Origin: Oscillospiraceae bacterium
GTDB lineage: Bacteria; Bacillota; Clostridia; UMGS1840; HGM11507
Assembly: GCA_015068525.1 (NCBI GenBank)
Contig: SVKJ01000005.1
Location: 1 to 64,000 of the forward strand
Direction of reading: 5' to 3'
DNA length: 64,000 bases
In this document: positions 7,897 to 15,988 of the stretch, one piece after another
How the letters are laid out: every line of letters starts with the position of its first letter
Numbering within the stretch: the stretch's first letter is position 1
Translations under genes and position numbers: made by a program
Notes under the pieces: model-generated
Told to the model about the DNA's origin: nothing
Databases searched by the model: none
Seen by the model: the letters and a program-made list of their open reading frames with translations, nothing else

Positions 7897-10776
7897 TTAG
7901 TTATTTGTTTTGATAACATAAACTGCTTTTAATGATTCATCAACAATATATGTGAACACATAATCCCATTTATCAGGATGATCTTTATAAGAAAGAATTG
8001 TTCCTAATACATTATTATCTTCACCTGAACCTTTAGTTGCAGTAATTTCATTTGAACTATTGATTGTGAAGAACATTGTTGACGATGATGCTGTTAAGTT
8101 AATTACATCTGGCTTATCATATACATTATCACTATCTAAATCATTATTAAATCCATTTTCGCCAGGAATTAATTCAGTTATTTCAAGTCCTGTTTCTGAA
8201 ATGCTATAAGGTGTAGCAAAGATATACGCATATATGCCGTCTATTAATGAAATTGATCTATCGGGATCATAATAGGTGTAAGATGAACTTAACATAACTT
8301 TTCTAAGTGGATACTCAGAAGTTGTAGTTAATTTTTCCTTATCTGTATTTGTGTGACCTGTAATAAGCTGTGGTGCATTTCCTGCTTTTGCTTCGCTTAT
8401 ATCAAGATAAACATATACATTTTCATTAATATCGCCATTTGTTTCTTTACCAAATCTAATTACATCACCTATATCAACATTTGCAATATAAGATTTATTT
8501 GCTACAGGACAATATGCAGTCGCTTCATTTCCGTTCTGGAAGTTGATTAATGTTAACTGAGTTTTTAATTCATCACTTACTAAAACATCTTTCATGTCTT
8601 TTACAATATATGTAGGTGTTGAATAGTTAACATCTTTTTCAACATTAGGTTCATAAGCAATAACAATATTAGCAGCTCCTGATTCACTTTCACCGATTAC
8701 TAAAACGTCATAAGTAAAGTTGTTTTTAAAGTTTGAATATGTACGTTTTGCATAATCATTTGCTGAGAATCTGTCATTAGGTACTTCAAATACAATTGTT
8801 TTAGAATCAACTAATTTGTTTCCACTATCTAAACTAAAATATTTATTTGTAGAATTATATTTTGCTTCGCCATCATTATCCTGATAAATAATATTCATAG
8901 ATTTATCAGTAGCAGAATTAACTGTTATAATTTCAATGATTTTACCCTGATTATTAAGTACATATTTAATTGGCTGTGCATATGTGTAATTTGCAGCATC
9001 AGAATTATAACCAACAGTTGTTGCACCGTTTATTAATGCAGTCATAACGTCTTGCATATCTGTTGTAGGAGTTCCGTCAACAGTTACTCTTTGATAAAAG
9101 TCGTATAATACAGATGAACCTGAAGTATAATCAAATAGTCTGATATTTGCTTCATTTCCGTCACCTGATGTTTTTATACCTGCATTTATTACATAACCGT
9201 ATTTATATGTATTACCTGTAGAAAATTCAGCATAAGCAATACTGTCAAAAGCATCTATATAAAATGTACCGCTTGCGTTATAAACAATTTTATTTCCTAA
9301 ATCTGTTCCCTGAATAAATGGAGATATAGTATATTGTTTAGAATCTAAAACAACATAATCTGTACCTTCTTCAGTAATTTTACCGGTTTTTTTAGTATCT
9401 GAAACTAAAATTCCAATATTCTGAATACCTGCTTGTAATGTTGGTATAGTTTGTTTTACTGAAATAATATTTCCTTTTTTGATACCTGATAATGTTAAAT
9501 TACTTGTTCCCTTTTTAATTGAAACTACATAATCTAATTTGTCATCAACAGGAACTTTAATTGAAGAAACATTTGTGTCCCCTACTGTATTATCAACATA
9601 TACTAAGTATTCTGATGTATCAACAGATTTTACAAGATAGTTTTTATAACTTTCAATTTCAACATAATCATATCCTGAACCTGAGTCAATTATTTTTATT
9701 GAACCGATTGTTGGAATATGTAAGTTGTTAGAAAACAAATCATTTTTTGCGATATTTTTTCCGTTATACATATAAACCGCATTATCACTTAATTTATAAT
9801 TTATTGTTCTACCGGTAGTTTCATTTGTAACAGAAATATTTGCGGCATTAAAAATATTTACGTCTTTTGGAGCAATAACTACTTCATTAAGTTCAGATTT
9901 AGACATAAAATGTTGAATAACCTGGTTAACATTATATTCATCATATTTAACATACGCAATTACAGATAAACCAACCATATCTTTAATTTCTTCGAAATTA
10001 CCTACTTTATAGTCTTTAACAATTCCGCCAGATGTAATTTCGATTTTATCTTCAGGAAGTTGGCTTTCGTTGTTATCAAGTCTGGTAGTTGAATTTGCTG
10101 TTACCATACCTGTAACTTTTGAAATTTTCATATAATCAGTAAGTAAATTGTGACCTTGATTTATATAATAAGATTCTTCACCATTTTTCTTTTCCATTAA
10201 GTCAACTTCAAGTGCATTATAAAGAATTTGTGCTATGATTTTTCTTGGTGCAGGCTGAGTTTGTGCCATTTCTGCATTTTTAATAAGTCCTAAATCTCTG
10301 CCTTGTGTTACATAACCTTCAGGCCATCCACCTTTATCTATAGCAACACTTTCGTAACCAAGCATTGCAACAACCATTTTAACTGCCTGTTCAAAAGTAA
10401 CAGGTGCTTCAGGTCCAAAAGTTCCGTCACCAAAACCTTTAATTATACCCATATTACTTGCTGTTTTAATATCATATACTGCCCAATGATTATTTGCAAC
10501 GTCAGTATAACCTGAGTCAGCAACTTCTGTGCCTGTTATACTTAAGTTTAATAATCTCATAAGTAAAGATGTTAATTCAGCTCTTGTAACCTCTTTGTCA
10601 GGTTTGAACTGTCCGTCTTCGTAGCCTTTAATAATTCCAAGTGATGATAAAACGTCAATTGCTTCGCCGTTGTTGTTATCTTCTGCTACATCTGGAAAAT
10701 TAAGTGCAAAAACCTGCATCGAGAAGAATAGGCTTACGCATAATAGAATTGATAAGAATTTTTTTGTTTTTTTCAT
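7897..10776 (-). CDS. SLH-domain surface protein (S-layer type)
   Basis: A 959-residue exported protein. The ATG at 10776 is preferred over one nine codons upstream because AAAGGAGGA lies just before it and the product then begins with a signal peptide (MKKTKKFLSILL, likely cut after A24). Three N-terminal SLH repeats follow at about residues 26-195: GIIKGYEDGQFKPDKEVTRAE and GIIKGFGDGTFGPEAPVT are clear, and the third is degenerate. SLH repeats bind pyruvylated secondary cell wall polymers. The remaining 750 or so residues are Ser/Thr/Asn-rich and beta-strand-like, with no family I recognise. It has its own promoter and terminator, so it is monocistronic. It could be the S-layer protein itself or another wall-anchored protein. 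Confidence 0.85.
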   Translation of the reverse strand: MKKTKKFLSILLCVSLFFSMQVFALNFPDVAEDNNNGEAIDVLSSLGIIKGYEDGQFKPDKEVTRAELTSLLMRLLNLSITGTEVADSGYTDVANNHWAVYDIKTASNMGIIKGFGDGTFGPEAPVTFEQAVKMVVAMLGYESVAIDKGGWPEGYVTQGRDLGLIKNAEMAQTQPAPRKIIAQILYNALEVDLMEKKNGEESYYINQGHNLLTDYMKISKVTGMVTANSTTRLDNNESQLPEDKIEITSGGIVKDYKVGNFEEIKDMVGLSVIAYVKYDEYNVNQVIQHFMSKSELNEVVIAPKDVNIFNAANISVTNETTGRTINYKLSDNAVYMYNGKNIAKNDLFSNNLHIPTIGSIKIIDSGSGYDYVEIESYKNYLVKSVDTSEYLVYVDNTVGDTNVSSIKVPVDDKLDYVVSIKKGTSNLTLSGIKKGNIISVKQTIPTLQAGIQNIGILVSDTKKTGKITEEGTDYVVLDSKQYTISPFIQGTDLGNKIVYNASGTFYIDAFDSIAYAEFSTGNTYKYGYVINAGIKTSGDGNEANIRLFDYTSGSSVLYDFYQRVTVDGTPTTDMQDVMTALINGATTVGYNSDAANYTYAQPIKYVLNNQGKIIEIITVNSATDKSMNIIYQDNDGEAKYNSTNKYFSLDSGNKLVDSKTIVFEVPNDRFSANDYAKRTYSNFKNNFTYDVLVIGESESGAANIVIAYEPNVEKDVNYSTPTYIVKDMKDVLVSDELKTQLTLINFQNGNEATAYCPVANKSYIANVDIGDVIRFGKETNGDINENVYVYLDISEAKAGNAPQLITGHTNTDKEKLTTTSEYPLRKVMLSSSYTYYDPDRSISLIDGIYAYIFATPYSISETGLEITELIPGENGFNNDLDSDNVYDKPDVINLTASSSTMFFTINSSNEITATKGSGEDNNVLGTILSYKDHPDKWDYVFTYIVDESLKAVYVIKTNN

Positions 10777-10806
10777 ATTGATCCTCCTTTGTATGTAAGT
10801 CATATT

Positions 10807-10838
10807 TATATGATATCATATAATACAGTATTATTCAA
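10807..10838 (-). promoter_or_regulatory. Promoter of the SLH gene with overlapping palindrome
   Basis: On the minus strand, TTGAAT (10833-10838) and TATCAT (10810-10815) are separated by exactly 17 bases. A perfect 16-bp palindrome, TATATGATATCATATA, covers 10807-10822 and contains the -10 hexamer, which is where a repressor operator would sit. It is AT-only apart from one G and one C, so chance is possible. Confidence 0.5.
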
Positions 10839-10847
10839 TATATTTTT

Positions 10848-11843
10848 TTATTGATTATTTAGAAAATTTTTCATTCTTAAATCTTCACCAATAAATTCTA
10901 AAATATCAAATTCTCCTATAAATCTTGAAAACAATCTTTCGCTGTAAATATCTTTTAGTTCAATTATAGACAGATTTGTTGATATTATGGTTTTTTTGTT
11001 ATTTACAATTCTGGAATTAATCAGTTCAAAAATCGCAGTCAGTGTGTATGATGTTTTGAATTCTGTACCAAAATCATCTATTATAAGCAAATCAATATCA
11101 TAAATATCCCTAACAATATTAATTGTATCGTAAATGGCATTTTCTCTGTTAAATTTATATTCTTCTAATATTTCACATAATTTAGCAGAAGACTGATAAA
11201 GAACATTCTTTCCTTTATCAAGCATTTTTTTTGCTATACAACTTGAAAGATAAGTCTTTCCTACTCCTGTGCTTCCGGTAAATAAAAGAGATTTTGTGCT
11301 TATATTATCAAAATTATCTATAAATTTTTTAACAAAAGATAATATTTTTTTCATATTTTCTTTTGGTGAAATATCATTTTTAGAAGATATTTTATCAGAA
11401 TATATATCAAGGTTAAAATGCTCAAAATTCTGTTCGTCTATCATATAAGAAAGACGTGATTCTTTTTTTGCAATTTCATTTAAAATCTTAATTAAACAAT
11501 CACATTGTTTATTATTTATATATCCTGTATCTTTACAATCCGGACAATCATATATAGATTCAAGATAGTTTTCATTATATCCGTTATCTTTAAGAATTTT
11601 TTTTCTTTCGAGTTCACATTGCTTAATTTTTTCTTTAATTTCTTCAGTTTGTTCTTTAGAATATGTACTTGAATTTTTCATATAACCATTAAATAAAGAC
11701 AAGGTTTTGTTTTTTACTTCTAAATACTGGGGTAATTTATTTGTAATTTCTTCTCTTCTTTTTTCAAGTAAATATTGATTTTTTTCTCTTTTGTTTTCTA
11801 AAACGGTTTTTGCCATTTGGTATATTTTACTATTGTATGGCAT
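10848..11843 (-). CDS. DnaI/DnaC-like helicase loader ATPase
   Basis: AAA+ ATPase of the DnaC/DnaI/IstB group, expected to load the replicative helicase. The 331-residue protein has a basic, helical N-terminus and a Cys cluster (C100-x2-C103, C114-x-C116) of the zinc-binding type seen in Clostridial DnaI homologues. It then has Walker A GSTGVGKTYLS (K196) and Walker B LLIIDDFGTE. It lies 14 bases downstream of a DnaD-domain gene, supporting a primosome role. An IstB role is unlikely because no transposase is nearby. Confidence 0.82.
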   Translation of the reverse strand: MPYNSKIYQMAKTVLENKREKNQYLLEKRREEITNKLPQYLEVKNKTLSLFNGYMKNSSTYSKEQTEEIKEKIKQCELERKKILKDNGYNENYLESIYDCPDCKDTGYINNKQCDCLIKILNEIAKKESRLSYMIDEQNFEHFNLDIYSDKISSKNDISPKENMKKILSFVKKFIDNFDNISTKSLLFTGSTGVGKTYLSSCIAKKMLDKGKNVLYQSSAKLCEILEEYKFNRENAIYDTINIVRDIYDIDLLIIDDFGTEFKTSYTLTAIFELINSRIVNNKKTIISTNLSIIELKDIYSERLFSRFIGEFDILEFIGEDLRMKNFLNNQ

Positions 11844-11857
11844 TAAAACACCTCTTT

Positions 11858-12802
11858 TTAACTATTTTGTTTTTTTCTTAAAGCAGATAAAACATCAGAA
11901 GAATCATACTCTCTTTCTGTAAAGTTATTTAATTCATTCTTCTTTTTGGTTTTATTTATTTTGACTTCTGTATTTTCGTTTGTAAGTATTGAATTCATAT
12001 ATGGAAAAGATAATTTTCCAGTATTTAAAATAGTTGATTCAAAAGCTTTTTTAATTTCATCAAGAGTTTTATTTTTATTATAGTACCAATCGTCAATATA
12101 TTTGATTTCTACATCAAAAAAATCACGTGATAGTTTAAACATAAGTTTAAGGTTACGGTAAAGATTTTCATCTTTAATGTTTTCATTTGAAATATATTTT
12201 TCGCAACTTTCATAACTTGTTAATCCCAGTTCTTTCCAGTTGATAGCAATTTTTGATATATAATTGAAATTTTTTATATTTTTTGAAATAGAATATTCTA
12301 TTGCACAAATCAAAACATCATATGGTACTTTATGTGAATTGAGAATTTCATAAATATCAAGCATATCATTCTGAGTTAGTTCTTTACCATATATATCTTC
12401 TATAAAACTTATTTTCTTTTTTAATTCTTCATCAAGTTTTATATTATTTACCTTGTCTTTTATTTCGCTTTTTGATTCCCCTAAAGATAATTTTGAATAA
12501 TTTTTATAAAATTCTCCAAGATTTACAAGTTCAAAATCAGAAGTTTCTTTATTTAAAACCATTAAATTATTTTCTTTAAGTTCGTTATAACAATATGTAA
12601 TATCCTTTTTTGTTAAGGAAAGTTTTTTTGCAATTTCTGTTTCATTTATTTCCACTTCGCCAAGCGTACAAAGATATGTAAGATATAAATAAACTTTAAT
12701 AGTTTCAGGAGAAAGTTTCTGAAAATGGTTTTCAAAAAAATCAAAAGGAAGCTTTAAAAATGATATAGATTTACTTTTTCCAAGTTTAATTTTTGTCTGC
12801 AT
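11858..12802 (-). CDS. DnaD-domain primosome protein
   Basis: A 314-residue protein with an N-terminal winged-helix part (about residues 25-100, KVYLYLTYLCTLGEVEINE then KKLSLTKKDI). Two DnaD-type C-terminal helical segments follow: IEDIYGKELTQNDMLDIYEIL at about 133-153, and FFDVEIKYIDDWYY near 240. DnaD/DnaB proteins remodel DNA during Gram-positive replication initiation and restart. The ribosome binding site AGGAGAAAGG lies within the end of recR, and the DnaI-like loader follows, so the pair looks co-expressed with recR and dnaX. Confidence 0.8.
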   Translation of the reverse strand: MQTKIKLGKSKSISFLKLPFDFFENHFQKLSPETIKVYLYLTYLCTLGEVEINETEIAKKLSLTKKDITYCYNELKENNLMVLNKETSDFELVNLGEFYKNYSKLSLGESKSEIKDKVNNIKLDEELKKKISFIEDIYGKELTQNDMLDIYEILNSHKVPYDVLICAIEYSISKNIKNFNYISKIAINWKELGLTSYESCEKYISNENIKDENLYRNLKLMFKLSRDFFDVEIKYIDDWYYNKNKTLDEIKKAFESTILNTGKLSFPYMNSILTNENTEVKINKTKKKNELNNFTEREYDSSDVLSALRKKQNS

Positions 12803-12804
12803 TT

Positions 12805-13404
12805 TTAAACCTTTCTCCTTCCTTCATAAGCGTTAAGAAGAGTCCCTTCATCTGCATATTCGATATCAGAACCAACAGGTAATCCATTAGCCAGTCGTGT
12901 AATATTATTGCAGAAATTTCCTAAAAGTTTTGCAATATACATTGCTGTTGTTTCCCCTTCTACATTAAGATTGGTTGCAAGGATTATTTCTTCGACATCT
13001 CCTTTTGCAACCCTGTCAACAAGTTCCTTAATCTTTATATCATCAGGACCTATTTCGTTAAGAGGGCTGATAACACCATGTAAAACATGATATACGCCTT
13101 TAAATTCATTTAAGTTTTCCATTGCAATAACATCTTTTGGATTTTCAACAACACAAATTACATTTTGATTTCTTTTAGGATCGTGGCATATATCACATAT
13201 TGTTTTATCAGTTACATTAAAACATTTTTCGCAAAAATTAACTTTTTCTTTAACACAAAGTAATGCATCGGAAAAGTTTTTAACATAAGAATAATCTTTT
13301 GATAAAATGTAAAAAGCAAGTCTTTGTGCTGATTTCTTCCCCACTCCGGGTAATTTATTGAATTCATCAATAAGTTTTGCAAGCGGTGCTACAAAATAAT
13401 TCAT
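12805..13404 (-). CDS. recR: Recombination mediator RecR
   Basis: Toroidal DNA-binding protein that works with RecF/RecO to load RecA at gaps. The 199-residue protein has an N-terminal helix-hairpin-helix (LPGVGKKSAQRLA), a Cys4 zinc finger (C58, C61, C70, C73), and a Toprim domain with VVENPKDVIAMEN. It ends in the usual GLPVGSDIEYADEGTL with GRRKV. The dnaX-ybaB-recR order matches the conserved Firmicutes arrangement. Confidence 0.96.
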   Translation of the reverse strand: MNYFVAPLAKLIDEFNKLPGVGKKSAQRLAFYILSKDYSYVKNFSDALLCVKEKVNFCEKCFNVTDKTICDICHDPKRNQNVICVVENPKDVIAMENLNEFKGVYHVLHGVISPLNEIGPDDIKIKELVDRVAKGDVEEIILATNLNVEGETTAMYIAKLLGNFCNNITRLANGLPVGSDIEYADEGTLLNAYEGRRKV

Positions 13405-13416
13405 ATTTCCCCCAAA

Positions 13417-13767
13417 TTAGAATAAACCGCCCAAATTTCCCATTCCGCCGGTTAATCTGCCTAATTTTTCTGTTTTTTCTTTTTCAACTTTTTTTACTGC
13501 TTCGTTAAATGCACTCATTATAAGGTCTTCTAACATCTCAACATCATCAGGATCAACAACATCAGGGTTAATTGAAATTTTTGTTATCTGGTTATTTCCG
13601 TTGATTGTTAAGTTTACTGCTCCTCCGCCTGTTGAAATATCATAGGTGGCTTCTTCAATTTCCTGCTGTGCTTTAATTAAGTTTTCTTGCATTTTTTGTG
13701 CTTGTTTTATCATATTATTCATATTTCCTCCGGGCATTCCACCCATTGGGAATCTTCCTTTTGCCAT
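13417..13767 (-). CDS. ybaB: YbaB/EbfC nucleoid-associated protein
   Basis: A 116-residue DNA-binding protein of the YbaB/EbfC family. Residues 1-25 are Gly/Met/Asn-rich, followed by a helix (MIKQAQKMQENLIKAQQEIE), the conserved core GGGAVNLTINGNNQITKI and a second helix with DLIMSAFNEAVKKVE. It ends in a Gly-rich tail. The gene sits between dnaX and recR, 12 bases from each, as in many bacteria. Confidence 0.93.
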   Translation of the reverse strand: MAKGRFPMGGMPGGNMNNMIKQAQKMQENLIKAQQEIEEATYDISTGGGAVNLTINGNNQITKISINPDVVDPDDVEMLEDLIMSAFNEAVKKVEKEKTEKLGRLTGGMGNLGGLF

Positions 13768-13779
13768 AGTAATTCACTC

Positions 13780-15600
13780 CTAATCTTCTAAATTAAATAT
13801 AATTTGATTTTGTTCTGCAAGTTTGAATAAATCGTCAATAGGGTCTTCGTTTTTTACATCTTCTTTAACAAGTGTAAGACCTTGAAACTTAACAGAAACG
13901 TTAATATTATATGTATCGAATATTGCCTCTTTTATTATAATATCATATTTATTATTACTTGCAATATCCAATTTTGTTTTATTATCAAAAATAAATATTA
14001 AACCTGTTTTGTCAACTGTAATTTTAGTTGATAACATTATATTATCAAAAGCAATATCTTTTTTTGATATATTAACACTAAAATCTTTAAAGTTAAGTTT
14101 AATATATGATAAAATATCATTGTTGTTATTTTCTTCTGCAGGTTCTTTGATTTCTTCTTTTATCGTTTCTTTTTCTTCTTCAAGTGTTATTTTTTGAGGC
14201 TCGTCTGTAATATTTACATCTTCATAATCTGGGAAAGAAAAATCAGGAATAGAATAACCTTCTATACTGTTTTCATCTTCCTCATACTCTGAAGAAAAAT
14301 TATATTCTTCCTCTACATCATTTTCAGTATTTTTAATATCCTCAAAGATAAAGCCATCGTCTTTATCATTTTCCATAGTTATACCGGTTTCTTTTATTTC
14401 AACCTCTTCGGTTTTTATTTCAGGTTGAATGACAAAACTATTTGAAGTTAGTTTTTTAATTTTTTCTTCAAGAACAGAAATTCTTTCCAGTAAAGAATTT
14501 ATATCCGTGTCCGTATTTTTAGAAGCAATTTTTAAAAGAACAGTTTCAAATGATAGTTTTGGAGATGCAGAGTATTTTGCAATATTCTGGCCTTCAAATA
14601 ATATTTCTATTATTTTAAGTATTCTTGGCAACGTAAGTTTTTCGCATTGTGATTTATACCTATCTAAAACTTCTTGTTCATTGTTTATTATAAGAGAGTA
14701 ATCATCAGATGTTTTAATCATCATAAGATCTCTGAAATAATCAATAACATCTGTATAAAGCCTTAAGGTATCAATCCCCATGTTTATACCGCTATCAAGC
14801 ATTTTAAGCGCTTCTCCTAATTTTTCATCTATAATCAAATCACAAAAATCTGATAAAAATTCGGGATCGGAAGCACCAATTATATTTGCAACATTTTTAT
14901 AGTCTATTTTAGATATACCAAGAGCAAGACATTGATCTAACTTACTAAGACCATCTCTTAAAGAGCCATCTGCCGCTTTAGCAATAAGTTTAACTGCGGA
15001 CTCAGTTACATCAATATTATCAGCCTCTGCAACTTTTCTTATACGCATTGCTGTATCGTTATATGTAATTCTCTTAAAATCGAATTTCTGGCAACGGGAA
15101 ATTATAGTTGCAGGTATTTTATGAAATTCAGTTGTTGCTAAAATAAAAATAACATAATGAGGAGGTTCTTCTAAAGTTTTTAAAAGTGCATTAAATGCTT
15201 CAGTTGTAAGCATATGAACTTCGTCTATAATATAAACTTTATATTTTGCATTTGCAGGAGGATAAACTACTTCATCTCTTATATTTCTTATATCGTCAAC
15301 TTTATTGTTTGATGCACCGTCAATTTCAATAACATCAAAAATACTGTTATTTAAAATACCTTTACATGTATCACATTCGTTACAGGGATTTCCGTTTACA
15401 GGGTTTTCGCAATTAACTGCTCTTGAAAAAATTTTAGCAGTAGAAGTTTTCCCTGTTCCTCTTGAACCGCAAAATAAATAGGCATGAGCAATTTTCTTAT
15501 TATTTATTTGATTTTTTAATGTTTCTACAATATGGTCCTGACCGACAACATCTTCAAAAACAGACGGTCTCCATTTCCTGTATAAAGCCTGATATGCCAT
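13780..15600 (-). CDS. dnaX: DNA polymerase III subunits gamma/tau
   Basis: Clamp-loader ATPase. The 606-residue protein starts MAYQALYRKWRPSVFEDVVG, with Walker A GSRGTGKTS (K51), a four-Cys zinc module (C64, C73, C76, C79), Walker B YIIDEVHML, an SRC sensor (ISRCQKF) and the clamp-loader lid and collar to about residue 360. Beyond this lies a low-complexity Glu/Asp-rich linker (about 395-490) and a tau-like C-terminal domain. The start has GGGAGGTAAAT before the ATG. The SRP RNA lies 35 bases upstream on the same strand. I saw no evident A-rich slippage site, but gamma production by frameshifting cannot be excluded by eye. Confidence 0.96.
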   Translation of the reverse strand: MAYQALYRKWRPSVFEDVVGQDHIVETLKNQINNKKIAHAYLFCGSRGTGKTSTAKIFSRAVNCENPVNGNPCNECDTCKGILNNSIFDVIEIDGASNNKVDDIRNIRDEVVYPPANAKYKVYIIDEVHMLTTEAFNALLKTLEEPPHYVIFILATTEFHKIPATIISRCQKFDFKRITYNDTAMRIRKVAEADNIDVTESAVKLIAKAADGSLRDGLSKLDQCLALGISKIDYKNVANIIGASDPEFLSDFCDLIIDEKLGEALKMLDSGINMGIDTLRLYTDVIDYFRDLMMIKTSDDYSLIINNEQEVLDRYKSQCEKLTLPRILKIIEILFEGQNIAKYSASPKLSFETVLLKIASKNTDTDINSLLERISVLEEKIKKLTSNSFVIQPEIKTEEVEIKETGITMENDKDDGFIFEDIKNTENDVEEEYNFSSEYEEDENSIEGYSIPDFSFPDYEDVNITDEPQKITLEEEKETIKEEIKEPAEENNNNDILSYIKLNFKDFSVNISKKDIAFDNIMLSTKITVDKTGLIFIFDNKTKLDIASNNKYDIIIKEAIFDTYNINVSVKFQGLTLVKEDVKNEDPIDDLFKLAEQNQIIFNLED

Positions 15601-15635
15601 ATTTACCTCCCATATGAGTATATTAATATAAAAAA

Positions 15636-15900
15636 CCGTACAATCAAAACTCGAATATCAATAATATGCGGAACTTTTGCAGCCGGCTCGGATTCGGCAA
15701 CCTTAGGGCACATACTAAAAATTGCTTATCGCTGCTTCGTTCCCGACCTGACGAGGTTCACAACATAGTATTGCATAAGACCAAATCTTCATCACTACTT
15801 ACAAACACCAGCCACACTATTAATACCCTCATAATGATATTCACCCCTGCTATAGCGGATTGCAGGTACAGGGCACCGCTAACTCCCCAGCTAGTACGGA
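15636..15900 (-). ncRNA. ffs: Signal recognition particle RNA, large (Alu-containing) type
   Basis: On the minus strand the 5' part carries the Alu-domain hallmark TGGGGAGTTAGCGGTGCCC followed by AATCCGCTATAGCAGGGG. The 3' half carries the Ffh-binding helix 8 core GTCAGGTCGGGAACGAAGCAGC-like segment (near 15732-15753). The terminal hexamers CCGTAC (15895-15900) and GTACGG (15636-15641) pair as helix 1. At about 265 nt it matches the size of the B. subtilis scRNA. With Ffh the RNA targets nascent membrane and secreted proteins. It sits just upstream of dnaX, the conserved Firmicutes position. Exact ends are inferred from pairing. Confidence 0.93.
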
Positions 15901-15944
15901 ATGGTATATTAACCTAATAAAATTAGGATAATATCATATTATAA

Positions 15945-15973
15945 TTATACTATATATATAATATTTTTACAAG
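15945..15973 (-). promoter_or_regulatory. Promoter of the SRP RNA
   Basis: On the minus strand TTGTAA (15968-15973) and a perfect TATAAT (15945-15950) are separated by 17 bases. Transcription would begin some 35-40 bases before the mature 5' end, giving a precursor that needs 5' trimming. Confidence 0.65.
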
Positions 15974-15988
15974 TTATTTATTAAAAAA

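Noticed and set aside
10848..11843. IstB-type transposition helper
   Set aside because: There is no transposase, inverted repeat or insertion boundary nearby. The N-terminal Cys cluster and the DnaD neighbour fit a helicase loader better.
15666..15917. An 83-codon plus-strand open frame
   Set aside because: It is the antisense of the SRP RNA; the conserved SRP core and Alu sequence on the minus strand explain the region.
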